Assembly: GCA_036375995.1 (NCBI GenBank)
Contig: DASVBE010000066.1
Span: 1-8,235 of the forward strand
From: DASVBE01 sp036375995
Lineage (GTDB): Bacteria; Actinomycetota; Actinomycetes; Streptosporangiales; Streptosporangiaceae
Direction: 5' to 3'
Length of the DNA stretch: 8,235 nt
Every line of letters starts with the position of its first letter. Positions within the stretch are counted from its first letter, which is position 1. Below, piece by piece: positions 1 to 6,001 of the stretch. The notes under the pieces were generated by a model. That model did not search any database. It was not told where the DNA came from and worked only from the letters and a program-made list of their open reading frames with translations. A program made the translations under genes and the position numbers.

Positions 1-2
1 GG

Positions 3-77
3 TGCCGCCAGCGCGGTGGCATCCCCGGCCCTGGGGCGCCGCCCGGCGTCCCCCGCCGTCTGGCGGTGCATCCGTGA
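3..77 (+). other. Possible 3' end of an upstream plus-strand gene
   Basis: The frame beginning at base 3 is open from the window edge to a TGA at 75-77 and its codons mostly end in G or C, as expected of a coding tail here. It would end 21 nt before the DUF4242 gene, compatible with an operon. The piece is only 24 codons and the other two plus frames are also open in this GC-rich stretch, so it may be plain intergenic DNA. A small inverted repeat (CCGCC at 53-57, GGCGG at 62-66, 4-nt loop) lies in it; it has no T-tract. Confidence 0.2.
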
Positions 78-98
78 CTCCCGACAGGAGGGTTTGCC

Positions 99-344
99 AT
101 GCCCAGGTACATGGACTTTCACCAGGACCTGAAGCTGCCCGCGGAGGCGATCGAGCAGATCGCCGAGGACACCCGCAACGCGAAGGCCGACCAGTTCGGC
201 GTGCGCCAGGTCGAGCTCTACCACAACGCTGACGGCAACGTGTACTGCCTGCTCGACGGGCCGGACGAAGACGCGATCCGCCAGCATCACGCCGCGCTCG
301 GGGTTCCCTGCGGCGACGTGCACGAAGTGGACAGCCTCGCCTGA
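99..344 (+). CDS. DUF4242 / SCO4226-like nickel-binding family protein
   Basis: An 81-aa cytoplasmic protein with no signal peptide or membrane segment. The pattern of an N-terminal MD-x-H strand (D6, H8), a central helix, a V-Y-C-L-L strand (C50), a GPDEDA helix and a C-terminal D-V-H-E-V strand (H75) matches the DUF4242 family. Its studied member, SCO4226 of Streptomyces coelicolor, was described as a nickel-binding protein with a ferredoxin-like fold. Possible ligands here are H8, H42, C50, H63, H64, C71 and H75; which bind metal cannot be told from sequence. Length is normal for the family. The start at 99 is set by AGGAGGG at 86-92 with a 6-nt spacer; the in-frame ATG at 111 lies too far from it. 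It is the first complete gene of a run with a cupin, an exported protein and a LAL regulator. Family assignment is fairly sure; metal specificity is inferred. Confidence 0.85.
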   Translation: MPRYMDFHQDLKLPAEAIEQIAEDTRNAKADQFGVRQVELYHNADGNVYCLLDGPDEDAIRQHHAALGVPCGDVHEVDSLA

Positions 345-350
345 CGAGGC
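334..350 (+). repeat. Stem-loop around the DUF4242 stop codon
   Basis: Six perfect base pairs, GCCTCG (334-339) with CGAGGC (345-350), enclose a 5-nt loop CCTGA that contains the stop codon TGA. It lies between the first two genes of the run, 10 nt before the next ribosome binding site. There is no T-tract, so it is unlikely to be a full terminator. It could tune the ratio of the two products or protect an mRNA end, or be chance in GC-rich DNA. Confidence 0.35.
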
Positions 351-374
351 CGGGCAGCCAGGAGGACTAAGGTC

Positions 375-950
375 ATGACGGAAAACGGGGTCCGGCGGGT
401 GGTCACCGGCCGCAACGGCCGCCGGTCCGCGGTCGCTGGGGACCAGCTCGTCGAGCCGGTCGTGGTCTCCGCCCTGCCCGGCTACTCCTGGCACCGGATC
501 TGGAGCCAGGACCAGCCGCCGGCCGGTCTGGACGGCCTGGACGGCCCGGATGGCCCGCCGCCCGGCCACGGCCAGGCGCACTTCCCGCCACCGGGCGGTC
601 TGCGGTTCAACATCTACACGGTGCCGCCCCAGGGAGCCGGCCTGGGCGCGGCACGCACCGCCGAGGCCGAGCGCGAACTGGAGCGAGCGCTGCCTGGCCG
701 GTCCCGGTACATGGAAACCGGCCAGGACGGGATGCACCGGACCCCGACCCTCGACCTGATCTGCGTCCTGTCCGGGGAGGTCTGGCTCGAGCTGGACGAC
801 GGCGAGATCCACCTCCGTCAGGGCGACTGCGTCGTGCAGAACGGCACCCGGCATGCCTGGCGGAACCGAAGCGGCGCCCCCTGCTCGATGGCCGTCGTGC
901 TGATCGGCGCCAGCCAGGCCGGGCACGGAGACAGAAACGAGCGGCCATGA
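375..950 (+). CDS. Cupin domain protein
   Basis: A 191-aa protein whose C-terminal half is a cupin barrel of the subgroup with an H-x-T-x-T-x-D motif: H121, T123, T125 and D127, then V-L-S-G-E and L-D-D-G-E strands, and the second motif GDCVVQNGTRHAWRN (150-164) with H160 as the likely metal ligand. The classical HxHx(3-4)E set is incomplete (H121 and H160 are seen), as is usual in this subgroup, so the barrel may bind a small ligand or metal without a predictable reaction. The N-terminal ~110 residues include strands ending in F-N-I-Y-T-V and a Gly-X-X run at 51-62. AGGAGG at 360-365 with a 9-nt spacer sets the start. Its stop overlaps the next gene by ATGA. The substrate is unknown; related cupins are usually annotated only as cupin domain-containing proteins. 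Confidence 0.85.
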   Translation: MTENGVRRVVTGRNGRRSAVAGDQLVEPVVVSALPGYSWHRIWSQDQPPAGLDGLDGPDGPPPGHGQAHFPPPGGLRFNIYTVPPQGAGLGAARTAEAERELERALPGRSRYMETGQDGMHRTPTLDLICVLSGEVWLELDDGEIHLRQGDCVVQNGTRHAWRNRSGAPCSMAVVLIGASQAGHGDRNERP

Positions 951-1270
951 ACCACCTCCGCAGGCCCGTCACCGCGGCCGCGGCCGTCGCGATGCTCGGT
1001 CTGCCGCCGGCCCTGGCACAAGCCCAGGCCCCGGCCGGCCCGGCGGGCTCCTGCGCAGCCATCACCGGCGCGGCAGGCGGCCATTACCACGCCGCCCTGG
1101 CCCTCAGCCGGGCCGCGGCTGCGGAGCGCGCCGCCCGCGACGACGCCCTGGCGGCCCATGATGACCGGGCGTCGCAGCAGCACATGAGCCGGTTCTACGC
1201 CGCCGTGGGCCGCGGCCTGGTCCGCGATTGCTATCTGGGGCACCCGGCCACGGGCGTTGCGCGGCGGTGA
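947..1270 (+). CDS. Small exported protein with two Cys, function unknown
   Basis: A 107-aa product with a typical Sec signal peptide: basic N-region (R5, R6), hydrophobic Ala-rich core at about 8-23, and an A-Q-A site predicting cleavage after residue 26. The mature part of about 81 residues is mostly helical in appearance (Ala, Arg, Asp rich), with two cysteines, C36 and C95, placed near its ends and able to form a disulfide, and His at 46, 48, 71, 79 and 99. No known domain is recognised. Its ATG overlaps the cupin TGA (ATGA, 947-950) and the nearest GGAG (927-930) is too distant, so it is probably translated by coupling. The overlap and signal peptide make it a credible gene. A periplasmic-side or secreted metal/ligand role would fit its neighbours, but that is inference. 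Confidence 0.72.
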   Translation: MNHLRRPVTAAAAVAMLGLPPALAQAQAPAGPAGSCAAITGAAGGHYHAALALSRAAAAERAARDDALAAHDDRASQQHMSRFYAAVGRGLVRDCYLGHPATGVARR

Positions 1271-1296
1271 CCGGAATGTGCGTGACAATGGAGGGC

Positions 1297-3912
1297 ATGC
1301 TGCTGGAACGGGAGGCGGCGCAGGCAGCTCTGGCCGATTACGCGGGCGAGGCCAGCAATGGTTCCGGCCGGCTGGTGCTGGTCTCCGGGGAGGCCGGCAT
1401 CGGCAAGTCGGCGCTTGTCGACGAGCTGCACCGGGACCTGCCCGGCGCCCGGTGGTCGTGGGGAGCGTGCGACGGCCTGTTCACCCCCCGCCCGCTCGGG
1501 CCGCTGTTCGACCTGGCCAGTCAGCTCGGCGGCGAGCTCGCCCGGCTGTGCCAGGCCGGGGCCGGGCGGGACGAGCTGTTCCGTGCCCTGCTGCAGCAGC
1601 TTTCCGGGCCGGGCCCGCTGCAGGTGGTGATCATCGAGGACGTGCACTGGGCCGACGAGTCCACCGTGGACCTGCTGCGTTACCTCGGCCGGCGGCTGCG
1701 CGCCGCCGCGGTGCTGCTGGTCGTCACCTTCCGGGACGATGGCCTGGCCGCCACCGACCCGCTCCGTATCGCCCTGGGCGACCTGGCCACCCAGCGGCCC
1801 ACCCGGCGGATCGCGCTGGGCCCGCTGTCCCGGGACGCGGTCGGGGTGCTGGCCGCGGGCAGCGGGCTGGAGCCCGCCGGGCTGTACGAGCTGACCGGCG
1901 GCAACCCGTTCTACGTGACCGAGGTGCTGGCCGCCGGGATGAGCGAGATACCCACCTCGGCGCGGGACGCGGTGCTGGCCCGGGCCGCCCGGCTGCCCGC
2001 CGGCGCCCGCGAGGTGCTGGACGTGGCCGCGCTCACCGGCACCCGGGTCGAGCCGCCGCTGCTGACCGCGGTCACCGGATGCCCGCCGGAGGCGCTCGAC
2101 GAGCTGCTGACCTCGGGCCTGCTCACCGCGGACGAGGGCGGGCTGCGGTTCCGGCACGAGATCGCCCGGCTGGCGGTCGCGCAGGCGGTGCCGGCGCACC
2201 GCCGCGCGGAGACCCACGGGCGGATCCTGGCCGCGCTGCGGGCCGGCGGCAGCACCGACGACGCCCGGCTGGCCTTCCACGCCGAGGCGGCCGGCGACAC
2301 CGCGGCGGTGCTGGAGTACGCGCCGCGGGCCGGCCGCCGGGCGGCCCGGCTGGCCGCGCACCGCGAGGCGGCCGAGCAGTTCGCCCGGGCGCTGCGGGTG
2401 GCCGACGCCGACGGCACCGACGCCGGCGGCACCGACCCGGCGCTGGCCGCCGGGCTGCATGGTGAGCTGGCCTGGGAGCTGGCGCTGGCTGACCGGTGGG
2501 CCGAGGCCGAGTGCGCGGTCGCGCGCTCTCTCGGGCTCTGGCGGGCGGCCGGCGACCGGCTCCGTGCGGGCGACGCCACCCGCCTGCTGTCCATCGCCGC
2601 CTGGCACCTGGGCCGCGGCGCGGACGCGATGGCCACCGCCGAAGCGGCGATCACCATCCTCGAGCCGCTGGGTCCCGGCCCCGAGCTGGCCCGGGCCTGT
2701 GTCCATCTGGCCGGCCAGCGGATGCTGGCGTACGAGCACGGCGAAGACCGGGCCACCGGGCTGGCCCGGCAGGCGGAGCAGCTGGCCGGCCAGTTTGATC
2801 TTCCCGACGTGCTCAGCGACGCGCTGAACACGCAGGCCTGCATGGCCCGGCGGGCGGGCCGGCCGTGGGCCGGCCAGCTGCAGCGGGCCCTGGAGGTGGC
2901 GCTGGCGGCGGGCCGGGAAGCCCAGGCCGGACGGGCCTACATCAACCTGTACAGCGGCTTCTGCGCGGAACGGCAGTTCGCCGCGGGCGAGCGGTACTAC
3001 ACCGAGGGCGTGGCCTACTGCGATGACCACGACATCCCCACCTTCTCGATCTTCCTGCGCAGCGAGTGGGCCGTAGCGCTGGAGAAGACCGGCCGCTGGG
3101 ATGAGGCCCTGGCCATCGCGGATGACCTGCTGCGCCGCGGCGGCCCGTCGCCGATCATCCGGCTCTGCCCGCTGAACCGGATCGGCACGATCCGGGCCCG
3201 CCGCGGCGAGCCCGGGGCCTGGGAGCACCTCGACGAGGCGATGGCCACCGCCGACGGCACCGGCGAGGCAGGCCCGGTCCGGCTGACCAGAACCGAGGCC
3301 TACTGGCTGGAGGGCCGGCTGGACGAGGCCCGCCGCGAGGCCGAGCGGGCCGACGACGAGACCGGGAATCCCGACCGCTGGACCCTCGGCGCGGTGACCT
3401 GCTGGCTCCGGCGGACCGGCTCTGACCGGCCGCCGCGCGACGGCGAGCGGGCTGGCCCGTACCAGGCCGAGCTGGCTGGGGACTGGGCCGCGGCCGCGCA
3501 GCAGTGGCAGGACCTCGGCTGCCCGTACGACGCCGCGCTGGCCCTGCTCGACGCGCCGGACGAGGCTGCCCTGCGCAGCGCGCTTGATCTGCTGACCGGT
3601 CTCGGCGCCGAGGCCGTGGCGCAGGTCGCCCGGCAGCGGCTGCGGTCGCTCGGCGTCCGGTCGATCCCGGCCGGCCCGCGGGCGGCCACCCGCGCCGACC
3701 CGCTGCGGCTGACCCAGCGCGAGCGCGAAGTGCTCGGCCTGATCTGCGCCGGGCTGAGCAACGCCGAGATCGCCGCGAAGCTGTTCATCTCGGTCAAGAC
3801 CGCCGGGCACCACGTCTCGGCCATCCTGGCCAAGCTGGACACCCCCACCCGGCACGCCGCCGCGATCCGGGCCGCCGAGCTCGGCCTGACCGCGGTCCCG
3901 GCCGCCCGCTGA
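1297..3912 (+). CDS. LAL-type LuxR family transcriptional regulator with ATPase domain
   Basis: A large regulator (871 aa from this start) with the layout of the LAL/MalT-like group. An N-terminal AAA/NACHT-like ATPase carries Walker A GEAGIGKS (31-38), Walker B V-V-I-I-E-D (110-115) followed by H-W-A-D, and the T-G-G-N-P-F-Y element (200-206). A long helical, TPR-like middle region (about 330-790) probably senses a ligand or partner. A C-terminal LuxR helix-turn-helix runs from LTQREREVLGL (from 805) through L-S-N-A-E-I-A-A-K-L-F-I-S-V-K-T to about 857. Such proteins use ATP to switch a DNA-binding state and usually activate transcription. The start is uncertain: ATG 1297 gives the family-typical M-L-L-E-R-E and has GGAG at 1290-1293, while ATG 1288 and ATG 1276 (GGTGA at 1266-1270, 5-nt spacer) are alternatives adding 3 or 7 residues. 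It follows the exported-protein gene by 5-26 nt and is probably co-transcribed with it. Confidence 0.93.
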   Translation: MLLEREAAQAALADYAGEASNGSGRLVLVSGEAGIGKSALVDELHRDLPGARWSWGACDGLFTPRPLGPLFDLASQLGGELARLCQAGAGRDELFRALLQQLSGPGPLQVVIIEDVHWADESTVDLLRYLGRRLRAAAVLLVVTFRDDGLAATDPLRIALGDLATQRPTRRIALGPLSRDAVGVLAAGSGLEPAGLYELTGGNPFYVTEVLAAGMSEIPTSARDAVLARAARLPAGAREVLDVAALTGTRVEPPLLTAVTGCPPEALDELLTSGLLTADEGGLRFRHEIARLAVAQAVPAHRRAETHGRILAALRAGGSTDDARLAFHAEAAGDTAAVLEYAPRAGRRAARLAAHREAAEQFARALRVADADGTDAGGTDPALAAGLHGELAWELALADRWAEAECAVARSLGLWRAAGDRLRAGDATRLLSIAAWHLGRGADAMATAEAAITILEPLGPGPELARACVHLAGQRMLAYEHGEDRATGLARQAEQLAGQFDLPDVLSDALNTQACMARRAGRPWAGQLQRALEVALAAGREAQAGRAYINLYSGFCAERQFAAGERYYTEGVAYCDDHDIPTFSIFLRSEWAVALEKTGRWDEALAIADDLLRRGGPSPIIRLCPLNRIGTIRARRGEPGAWEHLDEAMATADGTGEAGPVRLTRTEAYWLEGRLDEARREAERADDETGNPDRWTLGAVTCWLRRTGSDRPPRDGERAGPYQAELAGDWAAAAQQWQDLGCPYDAALALLDAPDEAALRSALDLLTGLGAEAVAQVARQRLRSLGVRSIPAGPRAATRADPLRLTQREREVLGLICAGLSNAEIAAKLFISVKTAGHHVSAILAKLDTPTRHAAAIRAAELGLTAVPAAR

Positions 3913-3913
3913 G

Positions 3914-3929
3914 CACCTCCGCGGCGGTG
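3914..3929 (+). terminator. Weak hairpin in the convergent gap after the LAL gene
   Basis: Just after the regulator stop, CACC (3914-3917) pairs with GGTG (3926-3929), then one T/C mismatch, then CC with GG. The 50-bp convergent gap up to 3963 is the expected place for a terminator of both genes, but the stem is short and there is no T-tract. Weak candidate only. Confidence 0.2.
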
Positions 3930-3962
3930 GCCACGCCCGGCGCGGACGATGATTCTTCAGGA

Positions 3963-4616
3963 TTACGGTTCCGGGCGCGCGGGCCGTGCCGTCTCAGCCG
4001 AAGCGGCGGCGCGGCGGGCGTACCCGAGCACGCCGGCCAGCGGGGCGGGCATCAGGGTCAGCTCCACCGCCTCGGCGAGCAGCCGGGCGTACTGCGCCTT
4101 GCGCCCGGACCGGGTGCCCAGGAAGCGCCGCAGCTGCGCGGTCAGCTCCCGGTCCCGCTGGGCGGGCTGGTCCTGGAACCGGCGCAGCGACCGCAGCTCG
4201 CCCTGCGCCGCGATCACGTCCCGCACCCCGGCCGGGCCGAGCGCCCGGATCAGCTCGTCCTCCAGATCGGCCTGGCAGACGAAGAACCCGGCCCGCGGCA
4301 GCCCGGCCAGCGTCAGCCCGGGCGCCAGCCCGGCGCGATCCAGCGCCCGGCGGAAGACCGGCGCCTCGGCGGCGTCGCACAGGCCGGCCAGCGGGACACC
4401 GAGCCCGGCCGGGCCGAGCACCTCAAGGAAGTGCCCGAGGTTGGTGGCGCCGCCCATCTCGGCCACCCGGATCCCGTCCGCGGTCAGGTCCTGGCCCTGG
4501 CGGCGGGCCAGGACGGTCAGCGCGGCCCGGTCGCTGGCCCCCTCGACCAGCACCACCGCGGCCGGCCGGCCCGGCTCCGCGGCCGCGGTCAGCAGCCGCC
4601 GCAGCCCGGGATCCAT
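3963..4616 (-). CDS. Stand-alone OLD-like TOPRIM domain protein
   Basis: A 217-aa protein. The TOPRIM signature is near the N-terminus: V-V-L-V-E-G-A-S-D (21-29) with E25 and D29, then M-G-G-A-T-N (54-59), then G-L-C-D-A-A-E (78-84) with D81, and D-L-E-D-E-L-I-R-A-L-G (117-127). This matches the common actinobacterial 'TOPRIM nucleotidyl transferase/hydrolase' or 'ATP-dependent endonuclease' proteins related to the OLD-family TOPRIM. Unlike OLD nucleases it has no ATPase domain, so the latter name is misleading. The usual D-x-D pair reads D-A-A, with E84 nearby, so metal-dependent catalysis is not assured. A basic segment (R-R-F-L-G-T-R-S-G-R-K, about 167-177) may contact nucleic acid. The start ATG 4616 follows a G-rich element and fits the conserved region; the open frame reaches further but into the divergent VOC gene. 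Substrate and pathway unknown. Confidence 0.85.
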   Translation of the reverse strand: MDPGLRRLLTAAAEPGRPAAVVLVEGASDRAALTVLARRQGQDLTADGIRVAEMGGATNLGHFLEVLGPAGLGVPLAGLCDAAEAPVFRRALDRAGLAPGLTLAGLPRAGFFVCQADLEDELIRALGPAGVRDVIAAQGELRSLRRFQDQPAQRDRELTAQLRRFLGTRSGRKAQYARLLAEAVELTLMPAPLAGVLGYARRAAASAETARPARPEP

Positions 4617-4662
4617 GCCCCCAGTCTGGCAAAGCCGCCGCGCGCCCGGGCCCGCCGCGGCG

Positions 4663-4668
4663 TAGCCT
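4663..4668 (+). promoter_or_regulatory. Probable -10 element for leaderless VOC transcript
   Basis: TAGCCT fits the actinobacterial TANNNT -10 pattern and ends 6 nt before the A of the VOC start codon, which would therefore be the transcription start. No Shine-Dalgarno sequence is present before this ATG, as expected of a leaderless gene. No good -35 is seen. Inference from spacing alone. Confidence 0.4.
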
Positions 4669-4674
4669 GCCCAG

Positions 4675-5010
4675 ATGGCGTCGTACATCAAGACCGTGAC
4701 CTGGGACTGCGCGGACGCGCTGCGGGTGGCCCGGTTCTGGGCCGCGGCGCTGGGCAGCGACGTGGACGAGGAATCCACCCCGGACCGGGCCTTCGTCGAG
4801 GCGGCCGGCTGGGGCGGGCCGAACATGTGGTTCGTCCGGGTGCCGGAGGCCAAGATCGCCAAGAACCGGGTGCACTTCGATCTGCGGGCGCCCGGCCCGG
4901 TGGCCGACGAGGTAGCCAGGCTGACCGCCCTGGGCGCGACCGTGCTGGCCGCGGGCCAGGACCTGACCGTCATGGCCGACCCGGAGGGCAACGAGTTCTG
5001 CGTCGAGTAG
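4675..5010 (+). CDS. VOC family (glyoxalase_6-like) protein
   Basis: A 111-aa single-module vicinal-oxygen-chelate protein, cytoplasmic. Typical features are the opening strand I-K-T-V-T-W-D-C followed by the A-R-F-W-A-A-A-L-G helix (19-27), the second-half strand N-R-V-H-F-D-L (64-70) with H67, and the closing D-P-E-G-N-E-F-C-V-E (102-111) with E107. Glyoxalase/bleomycin-resistance folds use such His and Glu positions as metal ligands; here the first-half His is replaced (T9/W10), so the metal site may be incomplete, as is common in the glyoxalase_6 group. It probably acts as a dimer. Substrate unknown; resistance-type binding or small-molecule isomerase/dioxygenase roles cannot be told apart. 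It is divergent from the TOPRIM gene (58-bp gap) and lacks an SD; a TAGCCT -10 six bases ahead suggests a leaderless mRNA. Confidence 0.88.
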   Translation: MASYIKTVTWDCADALRVARFWAAALGSDVDEESTPDRAFVEAAGWGGPNMWFVRVPEAKIAKNRVHFDLRAPGPVADEVARLTALGATVLAAGQDLTVMADPEGNEFCVE

Positions 5011-5018
5011 TGACCGGC

Positions 5019-5035
5019 GGCGCCGCTGCGGCGTC
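5019..5035 (+). terminator. Candidate hairpin terminator after the VOC gene
   Basis: GGCGCCG (5019-5025) pairs with CGGCGTC (5029-5035) around a CTG loop: seven pairs, one of them G-U, beginning 8 nt after the stop. No T-tract follows. Actinobacteria often use hairpins of this kind, but in such GC-rich DNA chance stems are frequent. Confidence 0.35.
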
Positions 5036-5056
5036 GCGACCAGTCCGGAACGCTCA

Positions 5057-5062
5057 TACCCT
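5057..5062 (+). promoter_or_regulatory. Possible -10 element for the mscS-like unit
   Basis: TACCCT fits TANNNT and stands 51 nt before the channel start codon, in the 103-bp gap after the VOC gene. No convincing -35 is visible. It is the best candidate by position only. Confidence 0.2.
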
Positions 5063-5099
5063 GGGCCACTGGAGTCCCGGCCCCCGAACAGCCAGATGC

Positions 5100-5106
5100 G
5101 GAGGAG
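5100..5106 (+). promoter_or_regulatory. Ribosome binding site deciding the channel start
   Basis: GGAGGAG with a 7-nt spacer to ATG 5114. It rules against the in-frame ATG at 5096, which lies upstream of this site and would put it inside the coding region. Confidence 0.75.
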
Positions 5107-5113
5107 TTTCCCC

Positions 5114-6001
5114 ATGACGCTCGCGGCAGCGCAGCTGTCTGATGTCAGCGCGTGGGCCCGCGGCAACCTGATCCTGATGATGCTGCTGGTGATCGGGACG
5201 ATCCTGCTGACCCGGTTCGCCTCCTGGGCCGGCGGCCGGTATCTGGCCCGGATCGACGCCCAGGCCAGCGACTCCGACGAGATCGTCAGGTCCGAGACGC
5301 TCAAGCACCGGCACGCGGTCACCCAGGTCGTCACCTGGTCGCTGCTGGTGATCATCTACTGCGTGGTGGCCGTGCTGATCATTCAGCTGCTCGGCCTCCC
5401 GATCTCCAGCTTCGTCGCCCCCGCGTCGATCGCCGGGGTGGCCATCGGCTTCGGCGCGCAGCGGGTCGTGCAGGACATCCTGGCCGGGTTCTTCATCGTC
5501 AGCGAGCGCCAGTACGGCTACGGCGACATCATCACGCTGGCCGTGACCGGCAACAACACGCTGTCCACCGGGACGGTCGAGGAGGTGACCCTGCGGACGA
5601 CCAGGATCCGGTCCCTGACCGGTGAGGTGATCACCACCCCCAACGGGCAGATCGTTCAGGTCACGAACCTGTCCCGGGACTGGGCCCGGGTCGTGGTCGA
5701 CGTGCCGGTGCCGGCCCGGGTGGACGTCGGGCACGTGACCAGCATCCTCCGCCAGGTCGGCCGCGAGCTGTACGAGGAGGAGGAGATGCAGCCACTGCTG
5801 CTCGACGCGCCCAGCGTGATGGGGGTGGAGAGCCTGGCGGTCGACCACTTCAACCTGCGGGTGGTGGCCAGGACCCTGCCCGGCAAGCAGTTCGAGGTCG
5901 GCCGGACCCTGCGGGCCCGGATCACGCTGGTCTTCCTGCGTGAGGGCATCACGCTGCACGCCAGCCTGAACGCCGCCGAGGCCACCGGGAGCGCAGGATG
6001 A
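5114..6001 (+). CDS. MscS-family mechanosensitive ion channel
   Basis: A 295-aa membrane protein, close to the 286 aa of E. coli MscS. Membrane segments are seen at about 18-36 (N-L-I-L-M-M-L-L-V-I-G), 72-93 (V-V-T-W-S-L-L-V-I-I-Y) and 101-127. The last is the pore-lining helix with G-V-A-I-G-F-G-A-Q (108-116) and Q-D-I-L-A-G-F-F, followed by the conserved Y-G-Y-G-D-I-I and the beta domain (T-V-E-E-V-T-L-R-T-T, then P-N-G-Q-I-V-Q-V-T-N). The C-terminal alpha/beta domain includes a Y-E-E-E-E-M stretch. Such channels open with membrane tension and release solutes on hypo-osmotic shock; the protein is expected to be a homoheptamer in the cytoplasmic membrane. The start is set by GGAGGAG at 5100-5106. 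It overlaps the next gene by ATGA, which implies co-translation with the Pro-rich membrane protein. Family is secure; conductance and ion preference are not predictable. Confidence 0.93.
   Translation: MTLAAAQLSDVSAWARGNLILMMLLVIGTILLTRFASWAGGRYLARIDAQASDSDEIVRSETLKHRHAVTQVVTWSLLVIIYCVVAVLIIQLLGLPISSFVAPASIAGVAIGFGAQRVVQDILAGFFIVSERQYGYGDIITLAVTGNNTLSTGTVEEVTLRTTRIRSLTGEVITTPNGQIVQVTNLSRDWARVVVDVPVPARVDVGHVTSILRQVGRELYEEEEMQPLLLDAPSVMGVESLAVDHFNLRVVARTLPGKQFEVGRTLRARITLVFLREGITLHASLNAAEATGSAG

Noticed and set aside
1911..2843. A 310-codon Ser/Ala/Arg-rich minus-strand frame
   Set aside because: Shadow of the LAL gene; no start signal and no recognisable domain.
1231..3855. An 874-codon open frame on the minus strand opposite the LAL regulator
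   Set aside because: It mirrors the regulator gene; stops are rare on the opposite strand of GC-rich genes. The product is Gly/Pro/Arg/Gln-rich with no motif, while the plus strand codes clear Walker and LuxR motifs.
3927..5117. A 396-codon plus-strand frame across the TOPRIM region
   Set aside because: It lies antisense to the TOPRIM gene and out of frame over the VOC gene; composition is Arg/Gly/Pro-rich and no motif is present.
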